A DNA stretch of 64,000 nucleotides, from the NCBI GenBank assembly GCA_934277615.1, contig CAKQUV010000006.1, forward strand, positions 34,501 to 98,500, read 5' to 3'. This stretch comes from an uncultured Clostridia bacterium (GTDB taxonomy: Bacteria > Bacillota > Clostridia > Christensenellales > CAG-917). The translations under genes were made by a program, and so were the position numbers. Every line of letters starts with the position of its first letter. Position 1 is the stretch's first letter. This document shows, piece after piece, positions 43,917-53,081 of this stretch. The notes beneath the pieces were generated by a model. The model had not been told where the DNA came from and ran no database searches. It was given only the letters and a program-made list of their open reading frames with translations.

Positions 43917-44071
43917 ATTTTTCCCTCCATAAATTTGTATTTTGTTGCACATACGCACGTTTTAACATATGTAAAAGTATTGATAAACAGCGTTTTGTGC
44001 GATTTGCACATATTTATCTATGCGCATATATTGCAAGACTTCATATGCATAAAGTCTTATGTGCGTCTATA

Positions 44072-44740
44072 TCAATACTCGCCCTCAGACTCTTGCTTTT
44101 TAACGATTTTGACAATGCGGCTTGTGCCGAGTCTGGACGCGCCGAGCCTTACGAACTCCTCTGCGTCCTCGATTGACGAGATGCCGCCTGCGGCTTTCAT
44201 CCTTACGTTCTTGCCGATGTGCTCGGAGAAAAGTTTGATGTCCTCAAACGTTGCGCCTGCTTTGGAAAATCCTGTAGAAGTCTTTATAAAGTCTGCGCCT
44301 GCGCGTGTAACGATTTCGCACATTTTGATTTTTTCATCATCCGTGAGCAAGCAAGTTTCGATAATGACTTTGAGGATTTTGTCGCCGCAAGTTTGCTTGA
44401 GCGCTCTGATTTCATCCTCGACGTATTGATAGTCGCCTGCTTTGAGCGCTCCGATATTGATGACCATATCGATTTCGTCTGCGCCGTTTTTGAGTGCGTC
44501 TGCTGTTTCGAAATTCTTTACGGCGGTGGTATTGTAGCCGTTGGGGAAACCTATAACAGTGCAGATTGCAAGGCGGTCGCCCACGTACTCTTTTGCCGCC
44601 TTAACGTAACACGGCGGAATACACACTGACGCCGTATGGTATTTCATACCGTCGTCGCATATCGCTTTGATTTCCTCCCACGTTGCCGTCTGGGAAAGAA
44701 GAGTATGATCGCATTTGCTCAAAATATCTTTGATATCCAT
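44072..44740 (-). CDS. deoC: Deoxyribose-phosphate aldolase
   Basis: 222 residues from ATG at 44740 with GAGG 7 bases upstream; a GTG four codons earlier is the alternative. Cleaves deoxyribose-5-phosphate to acetaldehyde and glyceraldehyde-3-phosphate. A TIM barrel with CDHTLL at the N-terminus, the Schiff-base Lys153 in [11 protein letters not shown] and the second Lys182 in VRMKAAGGI. It starts 8 bases after the psuG stop, so the two are surely co-transcribed. It provides the final step that sends nucleoside sugar into glycolysis. Confidence 0.97.
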   Translation of the reverse strand: MDIKDILSKCDHTLLSQTATWEEIKAICDDGMKYHTASVCIPPCYVKAAKEYVGDRLAICTVIGFPNGYNTTAVKNFETADALKNGADEIDMVINIGALKAGDYQYVEDEIRALKQTCGDKILKVIIETCLLTDDEKIKMCEIVTRAGADFIKTSTGFSKAGATFEDIKLFSEHIGKNVRMKAAGGISSIEDAEEFVRLGASRLGTSRIVKIVKKQESEGEY

Positions 44741-44748
44741 AATATTCC

Positions 44749-45675
44749 TCACTTATTATTTTCAAGGCGAGAGAGTTCGCTTGCCACTTTGGATGCAAGC
44801 GCGGCATTGTTAAGCACAAGTTTGATGTTGCTTTCAAGGCTTTCTCCGCCCGTGATTTTTTGTATTTTATCAAGCAAAAACGGCGTGATGTCTTTGCCCT
44901 TTACGCCAAGAGCGTTTGCCTCGCTCACAGCCTCTTGAATGACGCTTTCGATATAGTCTGCGTTCATGGAATACTGCTCGGGGATAGGATTACAAACAAG
45001 CATACCGCCACCCAAATTCATAACGTCTTTTGCATATATCGCGCTTGCGATTTCAAGCGGAGTGTCCATACGCATAGGCACTTTGTATCCGCTTGTGCGA
45101 GTAAAGAACGCAGGAAGCTCGTTTGTCCGATAGCCTATGACGGCAACGCCCTTCGTTTCAAGATACTCGAGGGTTAGTCCCAAATCAAGTATGCTCTTTG
45201 CGCCGGCGCAAACGACGTTGACGGGAGTGCGGGCAAGTTCCTCAAGATCTGCGGAGATATCCATAGTTTCTTGCGCGCCCCTGTGCACGCCGCCTATACC
45301 GCCCGTTGCAAACACTTTGATTCCTGCCATTGCGGCAAGTATCATAGTGGAAGCAACCGTTGTCGCTCCGTCAAGTCCTTTTGCGACTACAATCGGAATA
45401 TCGCGCCTGCTTGTCTTTGTTACGGATAGCCCGGCCTTTCCGAGATGCTCTATTTCATCTTTGGAGCAACCCACCGTGCATACGCCTTTTATAATCGCAA
45501 TCGTCACAGGCACCGCGCCGTTGTCTCTAACCGTTTGCTCAACCATAAGCGCGGTCTGCACGTTTTTGGGATACGGCATTCCGTGAGATATAATGGTAGA
45601 TTCCAGCGCAACTACGGGCTTTCCCTCGTCAAGTGCGTTTTTAACCTCGTCGGAAATTTTCAGATGTATATTCAT
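44749..45675 (-). CDS. psuG: Pseudouridine-5'-phosphate glycosidase
   Basis: 308 residues from ATG at 45675, chosen for the AAGGTG 5-6 bases upstream. Splits pseudouridine-5'-phosphate to uracil and ribose-5-phosphate (IndA family). Typical motifs: [55 protein letters not shown] (catalytic Lys region), [14 protein letters not shown], and [20 protein letters not shown]. The PfkB-type kinase PsuK that usually makes its substrate is not in this window. Upstream lie three identical operator-like inverted repeats. Confidence 0.95.
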   Translation of the reverse strand: MNIHLKISDEVKNALDEGKPVVALESTIISHGMPYPKNVQTALMVEQTVRDNGAVPVTIAIIKGVCTVGCSKDEIEHLGKAGLSVTKTSRRDIPIVVAKGLDGATTVASTMILAAMAGIKVFATGGIGGVHRGAQETMDISADLEELARTPVNVVCAGAKSILDLGLTLEYLETKGVAVIGYRTNELPAFFTRTSGYKVPMRMDTPLEIASAIYAKDVMNLGGGMLVCNPIPEQYSMNADYIESVIQEAVSEANALGVKGKDITPFLLDKIQKITGGESLESNIKLVLNNAALASKVASELSRLENNK

Positions 45676-45718
45676 TCTTTCACCTTGCATATACTATTTG
45701 CTCATATTTTATCAAAAT

Positions 45719-45841
45719 ACACATTTCGTGTTTTTATAAAATTTTGTATTTTGCGACACATTTCGTGTTTTTACATGCCCGATATTTCAACATTTGCGCG
45801 GTTTTCGGCACATTTTCGGCTATTTACAACACTTTTCGTGT
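45719..45841 (-). promoter_or_regulatory. Three ACAC-N5-GTGT inverted repeats upstream of psuG
   Basis: Sites at 45719-45731, 45756-45768 and 45829-45841, each ACAC(A/T)TTTCGTGT followed by TTT. Start-to-start distances are 37 and 73 bases. They fill the 174-base gap between udk and psuG. This looks like a multi-site operator for a dimeric regulator of nucleoside use; the regulator is unknown. As RNA each could form only a 4-bp hairpin. Confidence 0.55.
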
Positions 45842-45849
45842 TTTGTTTT

Positions 45850-46464
45850 CTATTCGCTTATTCTTTTCAGAATCGCGTTTACAATCATCTCGTATGCAAC
45901 GTTATTGTGTCCGCCCTCGGGAACAATGATGTCCGCAAGACGTTTGGACGGTTCTATAAAATGCTCGTGCATTGGTTTGACAGTGGTGAGATATTGTTTT
46001 ACGACGGACTCAAGGCTTCTGCCTCTTTCGTTGACGTCGCGCATTATTCTTCTGATGATACGCACGTCCGCGTCCGTGTCGACATAAATCTTGATGTCGA
46101 GCATATCCACGATTTGAGGATTTTGAAAAGCCATAATGCCTTCGAGGATTATAACCCTTGCGCTCTTTGTTTCAATCCACTCGTCCGTACGGCAATGATG
46201 CGAAAAGTCATACGTTGGATGAAAAACGGTTTCGCCGTTTTTGAGTTTGGCAAGGTGCTCTATAAGCAAATCCACGTCCAAAGAATCGGGGTGATCGTAG
46301 TTTATCTTGCAACGCTCCTCAAAAGTGAGGTTGTCGTTGGACTTGTAGTAGCAATCCATACTCAGCATCGCCGAATTGTCGCCGAACGCCTTGTGAATGC
46401 GCCTTGCAAGAGTTGTCTTTCCGCTGCCGGTGCCGCCTGCTATGCCTATTACGATATTGTTCAT
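45850..46464 (-). CDS. udk: Uridine kinase
   Basis: 204 residues from ATG at 46464, with GAGGTG 5 bases upstream and 7 bases after the tdk stop. Phosphorylates uridine and cytidine to UMP and CMP. The P-loop GGTGSGKT is at 10-17; other family motifs are MDCYYKSNDNLTFEER, NYDHPDSLDVDLL, and ILEGIMAFQNP, with RRIMRDVNERGRS as the lid region. It makes the salvage branch that keeps ribonucleosides, in contrast with the breakdown branch encoded around it. Confidence 0.95.
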   Translation of the reverse strand: MNNIVIGIAGGTGSGKTTLARRIHKAFGDNSAMLSMDCYYKSNDNLTFEERCKINYDHPDSLDVDLLIEHLAKLKNGETVFHPTYDFSHHCRTDEWIETKSARVIILEGIMAFQNPQIVDMLDIKIYVDTDADVRIIRRIMRDVNERGRSLESVVKQYLTTVKPMHEHFIEPSKRLADIIVPEGGHNNVAYEMIVNAILKRISE

Positions 46465-46471
46465 GCTCACC

Positions 46472-47068
46472 TCACAAATAAAGCCCTTTGGCTTCTTGTT
46501 CGGCTTTCTTTTTGAGCCAACACTTGCGGCACATCGCAACGTAGCGGTCGTTTCCGCCGAGGCAAACCTGCTCGCCCTTGAACACTATATTGCCGTGATC
46601 GTCCATACGCGCGTTGACGGTGGCTTTTGCGCCGCATTTGCATACGGACTTGATTTCGCTTATAGACTCCGCGATTTCAAACAAGCGTTTGCTTCCCGGG
46701 AACATATGCGTGGTAAAATCCGTTGCAAGTCCGAAACAAAGCACGGGGATATTGTAGTCGATGACGATTTGACCGAGTTGGTCCACTTGCTCAGGCGTTA
46801 AGAACTGGCACTCGTCCACAATGATGACGTTGCAAGAGGAATAATCCTTCTTGTACAGCGCATACAAATCCTCTGTCTGCGACACCGCAAGCGTGGGTGC
46901 GCTCAGTCCTATTCTCGAGCGCGTTACGCTCTCTCCGTCGCGGTTGTCCACCGCAGGCTTCATAAGCATGACTTTCATACCGCGTTCTTCGTAATTGAAC
47001 TTGGTTATGAGTGCCTGAGCGGTTTTCGAGCATCCCATTGCCCCGAACTTAAAATACAGTTTTGCCAT
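46472..47068 (-). CDS. tdk: Thymidine kinase (TK1 type)
   Basis: 198 residues. Phosphorylates thymidine and deoxyuridine. P-loop variant GAMGCSKT at 9-16, where many homologues have a Gly before the Lys; DExQF motif VDECQFL with the catalytic region; lasso-domain zinc site from the CKCG and CRKC cysteine pairs. AAGGG lies 8 bases before the ATG. Part of the deoA-tdk-udk unit; deoA ends 38 bases upstream. Confidence 0.93.
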   Translation of the reverse strand: MAKLYFKFGAMGCSKTAQALITKFNYEERGMKVMLMKPAVDNRDGESVTRSRIGLSAPTLAVSQTEDLYALYKKDYSSCNVIIVDECQFLTPEQVDQLGQIVIDYNIPVLCFGLATDFTTHMFPGSKRLFEIAESISEIKSVCKCGAKATVNARMDDHGNIVFKGEQVCLGGNDRYVAMCRKCWLKKKAEQEAKGLYL

Positions 47069-47106
47069 TTGTGTTCCCTTATATCTTTTGTAAATTTTGC
47101 AATATT

Positions 47107-48408
47107 TTATTGGACTCTGTCGAGCACGATAGGTCTATCCTCGGGCTTTTGCTCGCAAATCGTCGTAGATTCTATAAACTTGCGTTCGGCATTTCCAAAG
47201 CGCTTTTCGTCGGACGTGTACATAATCGCAATAGGCTCGCCCTCTCTTACGTAGTCGCCCGTCTTTTTGTAAAGCACGATGCCTGCCGAGAAGTCAATGC
47301 TTTCCTCTTTGGTGTTTCTGCCTGCGCCGAGAAGCAAACTTGCAATGCCGTAGCCCTCCGTATCGACATGATATATATATCCGCTCTTTTGCGCCTTGAC
47401 AACCTTTTCAAACGGCGCTTTTGCAAACTTGTCCGGATTGTCAATACACTCGACGTCGCCGCCTTGCGCCGCCACCATTTGTCTGAACGTTTCAAGCGCG
47501 GTCTTGTCCTCGATTGCCCATTTCACGGCGTTTTCGCACTCATCCATGCTGCCTTTTCCCGCAAGATAAAGCATATTTGCGGCAAGAATAAGGCATATTT
47601 CCGTAAAATCTTGCGGTCCGTGTCCGTTGAGCGTATCGATTGCCTCTTTCACTTCAAGCGTGTTGCCTATCGCATTGCCAAGAGGTCTGTCCATATCCGT
47701 GATAAGCGCAAGCATCTTTTTGCCTGCGCGCTTGCCGATTTCAACCATAACGGAAGCAAGCTCTCTGCTGTCCTCGAGCGTTTTGGCAAATGCGCCGCTG
47801 CCCGTTTTTACGTCAAGCACTATGCAATCGTCGTCGGCTGCAAGTTTTTTGCCCATAATGCTGGACACAACGAGCGGAAGAGAATCTACCGTAGCCGTAA
47901 CGTCGCGAAGCGCATACAACTTCTTGTCCGCAGGCGCAAGATCGCGATTTTGACCGACTATGCAAACGCCGATTTTGTTGACGTTGTCAAGAAACTCCTG
48001 CTCGCTCAAATCCGTCCTGAACCCCGGGATAGACTCCAACTTGTCGATAGTTCCGCCCGTATGGCCAAGCCCTCTGCCGCTCATTTTTGCCACTTTTACG
48101 CCGAGCGAGGCAACAAGCGGCGCAACGACAAGGCTTGTCTTGTCGCCAACTCCGCCCGTCGAGTGCTTGTCCACTCTAATGCCGTTAATGGCGGAAAAGT
48201 CCAGTTTTTGGCCCGAGTCGCGCACGGCAAAAGTCAAATCCGCCGTTTCTCTAAAGCTCATTCCCTTAAAGAAAATCGCCATAAGCAACGCCGACGCCTG
48301 ATAGTCGGGAATACTCCCGTCCGTGTAGCCTTTGATGAAGAAATCGATTTCTTGCGTCGTAAGTTCTCCGCCGTCGCGTTTTTTGCGGATGATGTCGTAC
48401 ATTCTCAT
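47107..48408 (-). CDS. deoA: Pyrimidine-nucleoside (thymidine) phosphorylase
   Basis: 433 residues. Splits uridine, thymidine and deoxyuridine with phosphate. The family signature is KMSGRGLGHTGGTIDKLESI, with DKHSTGGVGDKTSLV for phosphate binding and the C-terminal swivelling domain with VHY-like GYIYHVDTEGYG. The length suits both thymidine phosphorylase (DeoA) and the broader Pdp type; SDIMGKKLA-like SSIMGKKLAA and KTGSGAF are common to both. GGGG lies 7 bases before the ATG. First gene of the leftward salvage cluster, with a TATAAT about 55 bases upstream. Confidence 0.95.
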   Translation of the reverse strand: MRMYDIIRKKRDGGELTTQEIDFFIKGYTDGSIPDYQASALLMAIFFKGMSFRETADLTFAVRDSGQKLDFSAINGIRVDKHSTGGVGDKTSLVVAPLVASLGVKVAKMSGRGLGHTGGTIDKLESIPGFRTDLSEQEFLDNVNKIGVCIVGQNRDLAPADKKLYALRDVTATVDSLPLVVSSIMGKKLAADDDCIVLDVKTGSGAFAKTLEDSRELASVMVEIGKRAGKKMLALITDMDRPLGNAIGNTLEVKEAIDTLNGHGPQDFTEICLILAANMLYLAGKGSMDECENAVKWAIEDKTALETFRQMVAAQGGDVECIDNPDKFAKAPFEKVVKAQKSGYIYHVDTEGYGIASLLLGAGRNTKEESIDFSAGIVLYKKTGDYVREGEPIAIMYTSDEKRFGNAERKFIESTTICEQKPEDRPIVLDRVQ

Positions 48409-48503
48409 AAATTTTCCCCTTTTATCACACGCGATACGTGCGCGTATTATTTTTGCTATGATATTATACTACACTTTTCCAAAGAAAAAAAGACCCAATA
48501 TTA

Positions 48504-48534
48504 AAATAATTGCACCATAATGGTGCAATTATTT
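48504..48534 (-). terminator. Terminator of the left double-anchored lipoprotein gene
   Basis: A perfect 14-bp stem (AAATAATTGCACCA with TGGTGCAATTATTT, loop TAA), followed on the minus strand by TTAATATT. It separates the lipoprotein gene from deoA. Confidence 0.75.
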
Positions 48535-48575
48535 CAAAACCATATCGATATTTGTCTTTTTAATGCGATAGACGC

Positions 48576-50150
48576 TCAGTTTTTGTCCTCGTCGTCGTCT
48601 TTTGCGTCGAGCGGCGTAACTCCGAAAGCCTCATCTATAGGCTCGTCGTTTCTCGCCACAACTGCCTCTTCGCCGTAAAATACCGTCTTATCGCCGAGCC
48701 TGTCCGAATAATCAATCACGCTTGCGTCTGCCGCAACGTTCTTTTCCGCTTCGCTAACTTGTGCGTCGTTTTGCACATTTTTAGGATCGATAGTTTCATC
48801 GACGACGGTAGCGTCTTGATTGCCATCCGCTTGTTCTTCGGCAGCATCGCTTATACCTTTTTTTGCGTTCTTCTTTGCAAGGCGTTTGGCCTTTGCGTCC
48901 GCTCTGCGCTTTGCAAGTTTGGGAAGTTTGCCCTTCTTGACAAGCACTTCGATTGTTACGACGATTGCGATAATCACAGCGGCTATGCAACCGAGGACAA
49001 TACCTGCGATTTCAAACACATTGAGTTTTTTTGCAACGAATTGGAAGTGGTCGTGGTCGGTGTAGAATTCCAAGCACTCGTCGATGCTGTCAACTTGCAC
49101 GTCTTTGCCGCTGTTTTCGTTGTATTCCACGATTGCGGTATCCGTGCAGACGATATTTACGATTTCGTCCTCGTTCCACACGTACGCATACTTATCCAAG
49201 GGGCTTCCGCTGCCCATGCCTGCTTCTCTGTTCGCGCTGGACTCGAAATACTTGGCGTATCCGTTGTCCCACACTTCCAAAGTCGCATTGTAATAATTGT
49301 AATACTTGAGCTCTTGTCCGCCAACAGCCATATCCTTCTTGGGCATCGCAAACCATTTTACAAGCAACTCCGAATTTGCGTTCATATCCACGGAAAAATT
49401 CACCTTATAGAGGTTGTTCTCGAGGGTGATTTTCGCGCCGTCCGCAATAATCTCTTTGCAAAAATCCATATTGCAGATTTCGTGGATTTCATTGAGCACG
49501 TTGAGCTCGTCGTTGAACTCGGCAAGCGTCATAGATTCTTGGAAAGGCTTTGTGCCTTCGGGGAAAGCAATCTTTGCATACGGGAAAGTGCCTACGGAAA
49601 CGTCGCAATTGTAGTCTGCGCCGACCTTGCCGAAATAATAATAATCAAGCTCGCCGTCGCCGTTGTCGTCCGTGCCCTTGCAATAGCCGACTTTGAGATA
49701 TCCCGACCAAATTGAGAACATGGCGTTGAGAGTGGGATCGCCTGCGTCGACGTTGGTTGCAAGTTGATAATACCACTTGTCACCGTCGCGGAGGTTGACC
49801 GCATGCATCTTGATTGTCGCAAGCGCGGCAAAGGCATTCTTGGGATTTGCAAGACTCTCCTGCACGACAAGCGATTTTGCGGTGTTGATGCGGCTGTTGT
49901 TTGCGGTGTCGTAAAGCACCATAACCGCTTCTTTCATCTCGTCGTCAGTGGCGTTTCCTGCAACCGCCTTATCGAGCAAAGCCTTATCCTCCGCCGAAAA
50001 AAGCGAAGCGTAAGACGGACGAGAGCCTATAGGAAGCGCAAACTCCACGTCTGCTGCGTTACCTTCGTCCCTGTTGCAAGCGACCATACCGAGAGCGCAA
50101 GCAAGACATATCACGACGCAAAGCGTCAAACCGACAATTTTCTTTTGCAT
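48576..50150 (-). CDS. Lipoprotein with C-terminal membrane helix, paralogue 1
   Basis: 524 residues from ATG at 50150 (AAGGGA 7 bases upstream). The N-terminus is a lipoprotein signal ending ALGMVAC. An extracellular domain of about 350 residues follows, then a membrane helix near 376-398 (IVLGCIAAVIIAIVV), then a Lys/Ala/Arg-rich stretch and an acidic cytoplasmic tail ending DDDEDKN. The domain shares motifs with the next gene: RPSYASL/RPDYASI, AVMVLYDTAN/AVMFLYDVAN, DKWYYQLA, FPYAKI/FPYATY and a VWDNGY segment. So the two are a tandem duplicate. Lipid anchor plus membrane helix gives a protein fixed at both ends. I do not recognise the family; no catalytic motif is seen. Confidence 0.75.
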   Translation of the reverse strand: MQKKIVGLTLCVVICLACALGMVACNRDEGNAADVEFALPIGSRPSYASLFSAEDKALLDKAVAGNATDDEMKEAVMVLYDTANNSRINTAKSLVVQESLANPKNAFAALATIKMHAVNLRDGDKWYYQLATNVDAGDPTLNAMFSIWSGYLKVGYCKGTDDNGDGELDYYYFGKVGADYNCDVSVGTFPYAKIAFPEGTKPFQESMTLAEFNDELNVLNEIHEICNMDFCKEIIADGAKITLENNLYKVNFSVDMNANSELLVKWFAMPKKDMAVGGQELKYYNYYNATLEVWDNGYAKYFESSANREAGMGSGSPLDKYAYVWNEDEIVNIVCTDTAIVEYNENSGKDVQVDSIDECLEFYTDHDHFQFVAKKLNVFEIAGIVLGCIAAVIIAIVVTIEVLVKKGKLPKLAKRRADAKAKRLAKKNAKKGISDAAEEQADGNQDATVVDETIDPKNVQNDAQVSEAEKNVAADASVIDYSDRLGDKTVFYGEEAVVARNDEPIDEAFGVTPLDAKDDDEDKN

Positions 50151-50200
50151 AAAATTCCCTTCATCCCGTATTTTGCGCACTATCTGCACAATACCTATAT

Positions 50201-50229
50201 ATTTTACATTGAATAAATCAATGTGTCAA
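50201..50229 (-). promoter_or_regulatory. Promoter of lipoprotein paralogue 1
   Basis: Minus strand TTGACA, 17-base spacer, TAAAAT, about 50 bases before the ATG. Confidence 0.7.
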
Positions 50230-50246
50230 TATCTCTTTTTCCAAAA

Positions 50247-50275
50247 AAACACGCCCGTTTTTCAATGGGCGCGCT
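50247..50275 (-). terminator. Terminator of lipoprotein paralogue 2
   Basis: CGCCC (50252-50256) and GGGCG (50267-50271) form a short GC-rich stem followed by a long T-run on the minus strand, just past the stop. Fewer pairs than the other terminators. Confidence 0.6.
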
Positions 50276-50279
50276 TTGT

Positions 50280-51806
50280 TTATTGCATATCCGACGTATC
50301 GTCGCTATTTGTTTCGCTGTCCGAAAAACAGCTATCTGTCGAGGTCAAATCGTCGTTTTGAGCGCTCTCGCCGTGTTTTTCGGCTTTCGCCTCACGCTTT
50401 TCTTCACGCTTTTCGGCTTTTGCCTCTTTCTTTTCGATTTTGCGCTCTTTTTTCTCTTCTTTATCCTTTGCGTCCTGATCTTTTATGGCTTGACGGCGCT
50501 CTCTGTCTCTTTGCGCCATACGTTCGAGCGCGGCTTTGAGTTTGGGCGCTTTTCCGACTTTGACAAGAATTACAAGGACAACAATCACAACGATTATCGC
50601 GCCGAGAATAGACGCGCCGAGCGCAATCCAGAACGTGAACCAATCAAATACGTATACGCTTTTCGGATCGCTGTAATACTCTATCGCACGCTCGATAATC
50701 TCTTCGTCGGAAGCGTCGAGATATGTTTCCATAATGGACTGAATCCTCTCGTCCTGACTTATTACTTTCACGATTTCGTCCGCTTTCCACAAGTATTCGA
50801 ACTCGTTTTTAGGGCTGGAATCGATGCTTTGACCAAGCACTTTCATAAGCCAGTTTTCGTAGGAGCGGAACGCCTTGACGTAGCCGTTGTCCCACACCTC
50901 GACTTCGGCGCGCCATCCGACGATCGTGTTGTTGATTTTGAGGAACGTACCCGTGTCGAGATCTCGCTTGGACATCTCCTGGAAGTCCAAAAACTGCTCG
51001 TTTTTCTGATCGCTGCAATTGATGGAAAACTTCACCGTATAAAACTTTTCTTCCGCATTGTATTCCACGCTCAAATCCTCGTCGTTGAGCAAGGACATGT
51101 ATATGCGCATATTATTGAGCTCAAGCTGACTGTCGCGACAGTTTCTCTCCGCCTGGTAAGCTTCGAAACCGTCATAAACCACAGGCTCGTCGCCCTCGGG
51201 AATGATGTACGTCGCATACGGGAACGTGGCGGGAGAGCAATCCAGTTGCGTGTCCGAACCCATAACGTAAGCGTAGTGATATTTGTCGTCGCCGCTCGTA
51301 TAAGCCACCTGCAAGTTGCCTGCGATAGGACTCAAAAGTTCGGCAAATCCCTCAAAGCCTGCAACGTCGCCTTCCGCTGCTTGAGATGCAAGCTGATAGT
51401 ACCATTTATCGCCTTTTTGGAGGGTGAATCCGTGCATGTAAACCCTGCCCATCTTGTTTCCTCCGAGCGAGTCCTGCACCATAAGCGACAAACCGTGATT
51501 TTCGCTTATTCTGCTCTTATTCGCAACGTCGTAAAGAAACATAACGGCTTTTTTCGTTTCGTCGACGGTCGCGCTGCCCTCAACCGCTTTTTTAAGCAAA
51601 TCCTCCGAATCGTCGATTTCGTATTTCTCCATAATTTCCGAATCGTTCAAAATACTGGCGTAATCGGGGCGCGTGCTGATTTTTGCCACGTCGGCGAGAA
51701 AATCGCCCGTCGGCTCTATAACTTCCTCCTTATTGCACGCAACAAAAAACAGCGTGCAAGAGCAAAGCACGATAATCACTGCAATTATGCAAATAACTTT
51801 TTTCAT
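50280..51806 (-). CDS. Lipoprotein with C-terminal membrane helix, paralogue 2
   Basis: 508 residues. Lipoprotein signal ending LFFVAC, an extracellular domain paralogous to the gene downstream, a membrane helix near 389-414 (LGASILGAIIVVIVVLVILV), then a cytoplasmic tail: KAALERMAQRDRERRQA, a Lys/Glu-rich coiled coil, and an acidic Ser/Asp end. The cytoplasmic tails of the pair differ in sequence but share strong charge. Weak AGGTTGAG ribosome site. Own promoter at 51898-51927, so the two copies are separately transcribed. Function unknown; a sensor or cell-envelope scaffold linking outside to inside would fit the topology. Confidence 0.75.
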   Translation of the reverse strand: MKKVICIIAVIIVLCSCTLFFVACNKEEVIEPTGDFLADVAKISTRPDYASILNDSEIMEKYEIDDSEDLLKKAVEGSATVDETKKAVMFLYDVANKSRISENHGLSLMVQDSLGGNKMGRVYMHGFTLQKGDKWYYQLASQAAEGDVAGFEGFAELLSPIAGNLQVAYTSGDDKYHYAYVMGSDTQLDCSPATFPYATYIIPEGDEPVVYDGFEAYQAERNCRDSQLELNNMRIYMSLLNDEDLSVEYNAEEKFYTVKFSINCSDQKNEQFLDFQEMSKRDLDTGTFLKINNTIVGWRAEVEVWDNGYVKAFRSYENWLMKVLGQSIDSSPKNEFEYLWKADEIVKVISQDERIQSIMETYLDASDEEIIERAIEYYSDPKSVYVFDWFTFWIALGASILGAIIVVIVVLVILVKVGKAPKLKAALERMAQRDRERRQAIKDQDAKDKEEKKERKIEKKEAKAEKREEKREAKAEKHGESAQNDDLTSTDSCFSDSETNSDDTSDMQ

Positions 51807-51897
51807 TGACTCAACCTGCCGATATATTTATAAACCTTGATATGCGCTCAAGGCAAAGTTTGTGAAAAGACTCCCCAACGTTTTGTCGGATATTTTT

Positions 51898-51927
51898 ATA
51901 ATAAACATCATGGCAATACATCGTCAA
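51898..51927 (-). promoter_or_regulatory. Promoter of lipoprotein paralogue 2
   Basis: Minus strand TTGACG, 18-base spacer, TATTAT, with a leader of about 85 bases. Confidence 0.55.
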
Positions 51928-52037
51928 ATAATTTGCAAATAATTTGCAAAAAAACTTTCTTAAAATTACATAAAGTTGCAGACAAACGTATAATAACGAT
52001 ACAGATTTCCGCAAGTGTTTATCGATATTCTAAACAA

Positions 52038-52502
52038 TCATATCTCTTGTTTCAGCTTTTGGTAATACTTGTATACGTAGTCCTTGAGAACAGCCATGGT
52101 TTTGTCGTACGACTTCTGCGACGTCGCAAGGAAAGGATCGGGCACGGGAGCGTATTTTCCCGTGGCGATTTCGGACAGCGTACGGTATTTGTTTCTATAC
52201 TTTTTGGGCGTCATCAAGCCGTGCGTTCTGGACATACCGATAATGACGTCCGCATTTTCAAATCTTTCTTTATCGTCCTTAAAAGACGGCTTATGAGCAA
52301 GCACTTCTTCTCTGTCAAACCCCTCTCGCACAAGAATATCCACGGCTTTGGGAAAAATCCGTTTGCTGCGGTTGAACACTGCGGAAGAACAGACGTTGAC
52401 TTTGCCTTTAAGTTGTTCGTCGTTGTCTACAAGTCGGCGCAACAAAAACTCGCAGTACGGACTGCGACACACGTTTGAAGAACACACAAACAATACGTTC
52501 AT
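52038..52502 (-). CDS. Low-molecular-weight protein-tyrosine-phosphatase family protein
   Basis: 154 residues. The P-loop CSSNVCRS at 7-14 is the C-x5-R-S signature (Cys7, Arg13), and VPDPF supplies the general-acid Asp. In Firmicutes such enzymes act on protein phosphotyrosine, or on phosphoarginine as in YwlE; the residue deciding between these cannot be assigned safely here. AAGGAAGG precedes the ATG. It lies 13 bases after the mnmM stop, in the same leftward unit. Confidence 0.9.
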   Translation of the reverse strand: MNVLFVCSSNVCRSPYCEFLLRRLVDNDEQLKGKVNVCSSAVFNRSKRIFPKAVDILVREGFDREEVLAHKPSFKDDKERFENADVIIGMSRTHGLMTPKKYRNKYRTLSEIATGKYAPVPDPFLATSQKSYDKTMAVLKDYVYKYYQKLKQEI

Positions 52503-52515
52503 ATCCTGCCTTCCT

Positions 52516-53064
52516 TTAGTTTTTGATAATAAAAATCGGTATGGGCGGATCTTTCTTCCAGTTGTAGAAGAAAGTTGCGAGCACTTGATATTTCTCGTCG
52601 TCCAGTGTTTTCAAAAATGGTAAAAGCGCATCCTTTTCCTCATATCCGCTATCGCCGCCGTAATACACGGAAACGCACATCAAACCGCCTCTTTTGAGCA
52701 AATCCAGTCCTTTTTCGATTGCCTCTTTGGTGGACTCGAAATGCGTATAAATGCTGTGGTCGCCCTTTGGCAAATACCCGAGGTTGAACACAATGCAATC
52801 CACGCTTTCTTTTTCGGCGTATTTGTCCATTTCGGCATGCGAAGCAAGGATAACGTCCGCCTCTAGATTTTTGCTCTCGAGCAACGATTTTGTGCTATCT
52901 ATCGCGCTTTGTTGGATGTCGAAGGCGATCACTTTGCCCTCTTTCCCCACCGTTTCGCACAAAAACGCCGTGTCAAATCCGCGCCCTGCCGTCGCGTCGA
53001 TGCAAAAGCCGCCTTTCTTCACTTTTGAAGAAATGACGTTATGTACAAGTGTCAATGCGTTCAT
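52516..53064 (-). CDS. mnmM: tRNA wobble-uridine methyltransferase MnmM (YtqB family)
   Basis: 182 residues, the usual family length. A Rossmann-fold methyltransferase with SAM-binding DATAGRGFDTAFL, acidic AFDIQ at the end of strand 2, and the family-specific FNLGYLPKGDH. Members in Bacillus subtilis methylate nm5s2U34 of tRNAs to mnm5s2U34. AGAGGT lies 5 bases before the ATG. Own promoter at 53082-53110; co-transcribed with the phosphatase gene. Confidence 0.9.
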   Translation of the reverse strand: MNALTLVHNVISSKVKKGGFCIDATAGRGFDTAFLCETVGKEGKVIAFDIQQSAIDSTKSLLESKNLEADVILASHAEMDKYAEKESVDCIVFNLGYLPKGDHSIYTHFESTKEAIEKGLDLLKRGGLMCVSVYYGGDSGYEEKDALLPFLKTLDDEKYQVLATFFYNWKKDPPIPIFIIKN

Positions 53065-53081
53065 ATCTACCTCTTTTTTTT

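Noticed and set aside
47062..48504. 480-codon plus-strand frame opposite deoA
   Set aside because: deoA on the minus strand has full family motifs; the long antisense frame follows from codon bias.
50223..51809. 528-codon plus-strand frame opposite lipoprotein paralogue 2
   Set aside because: No ribosome site; the other strand has a lipobox, a membrane helix and a paralogue.
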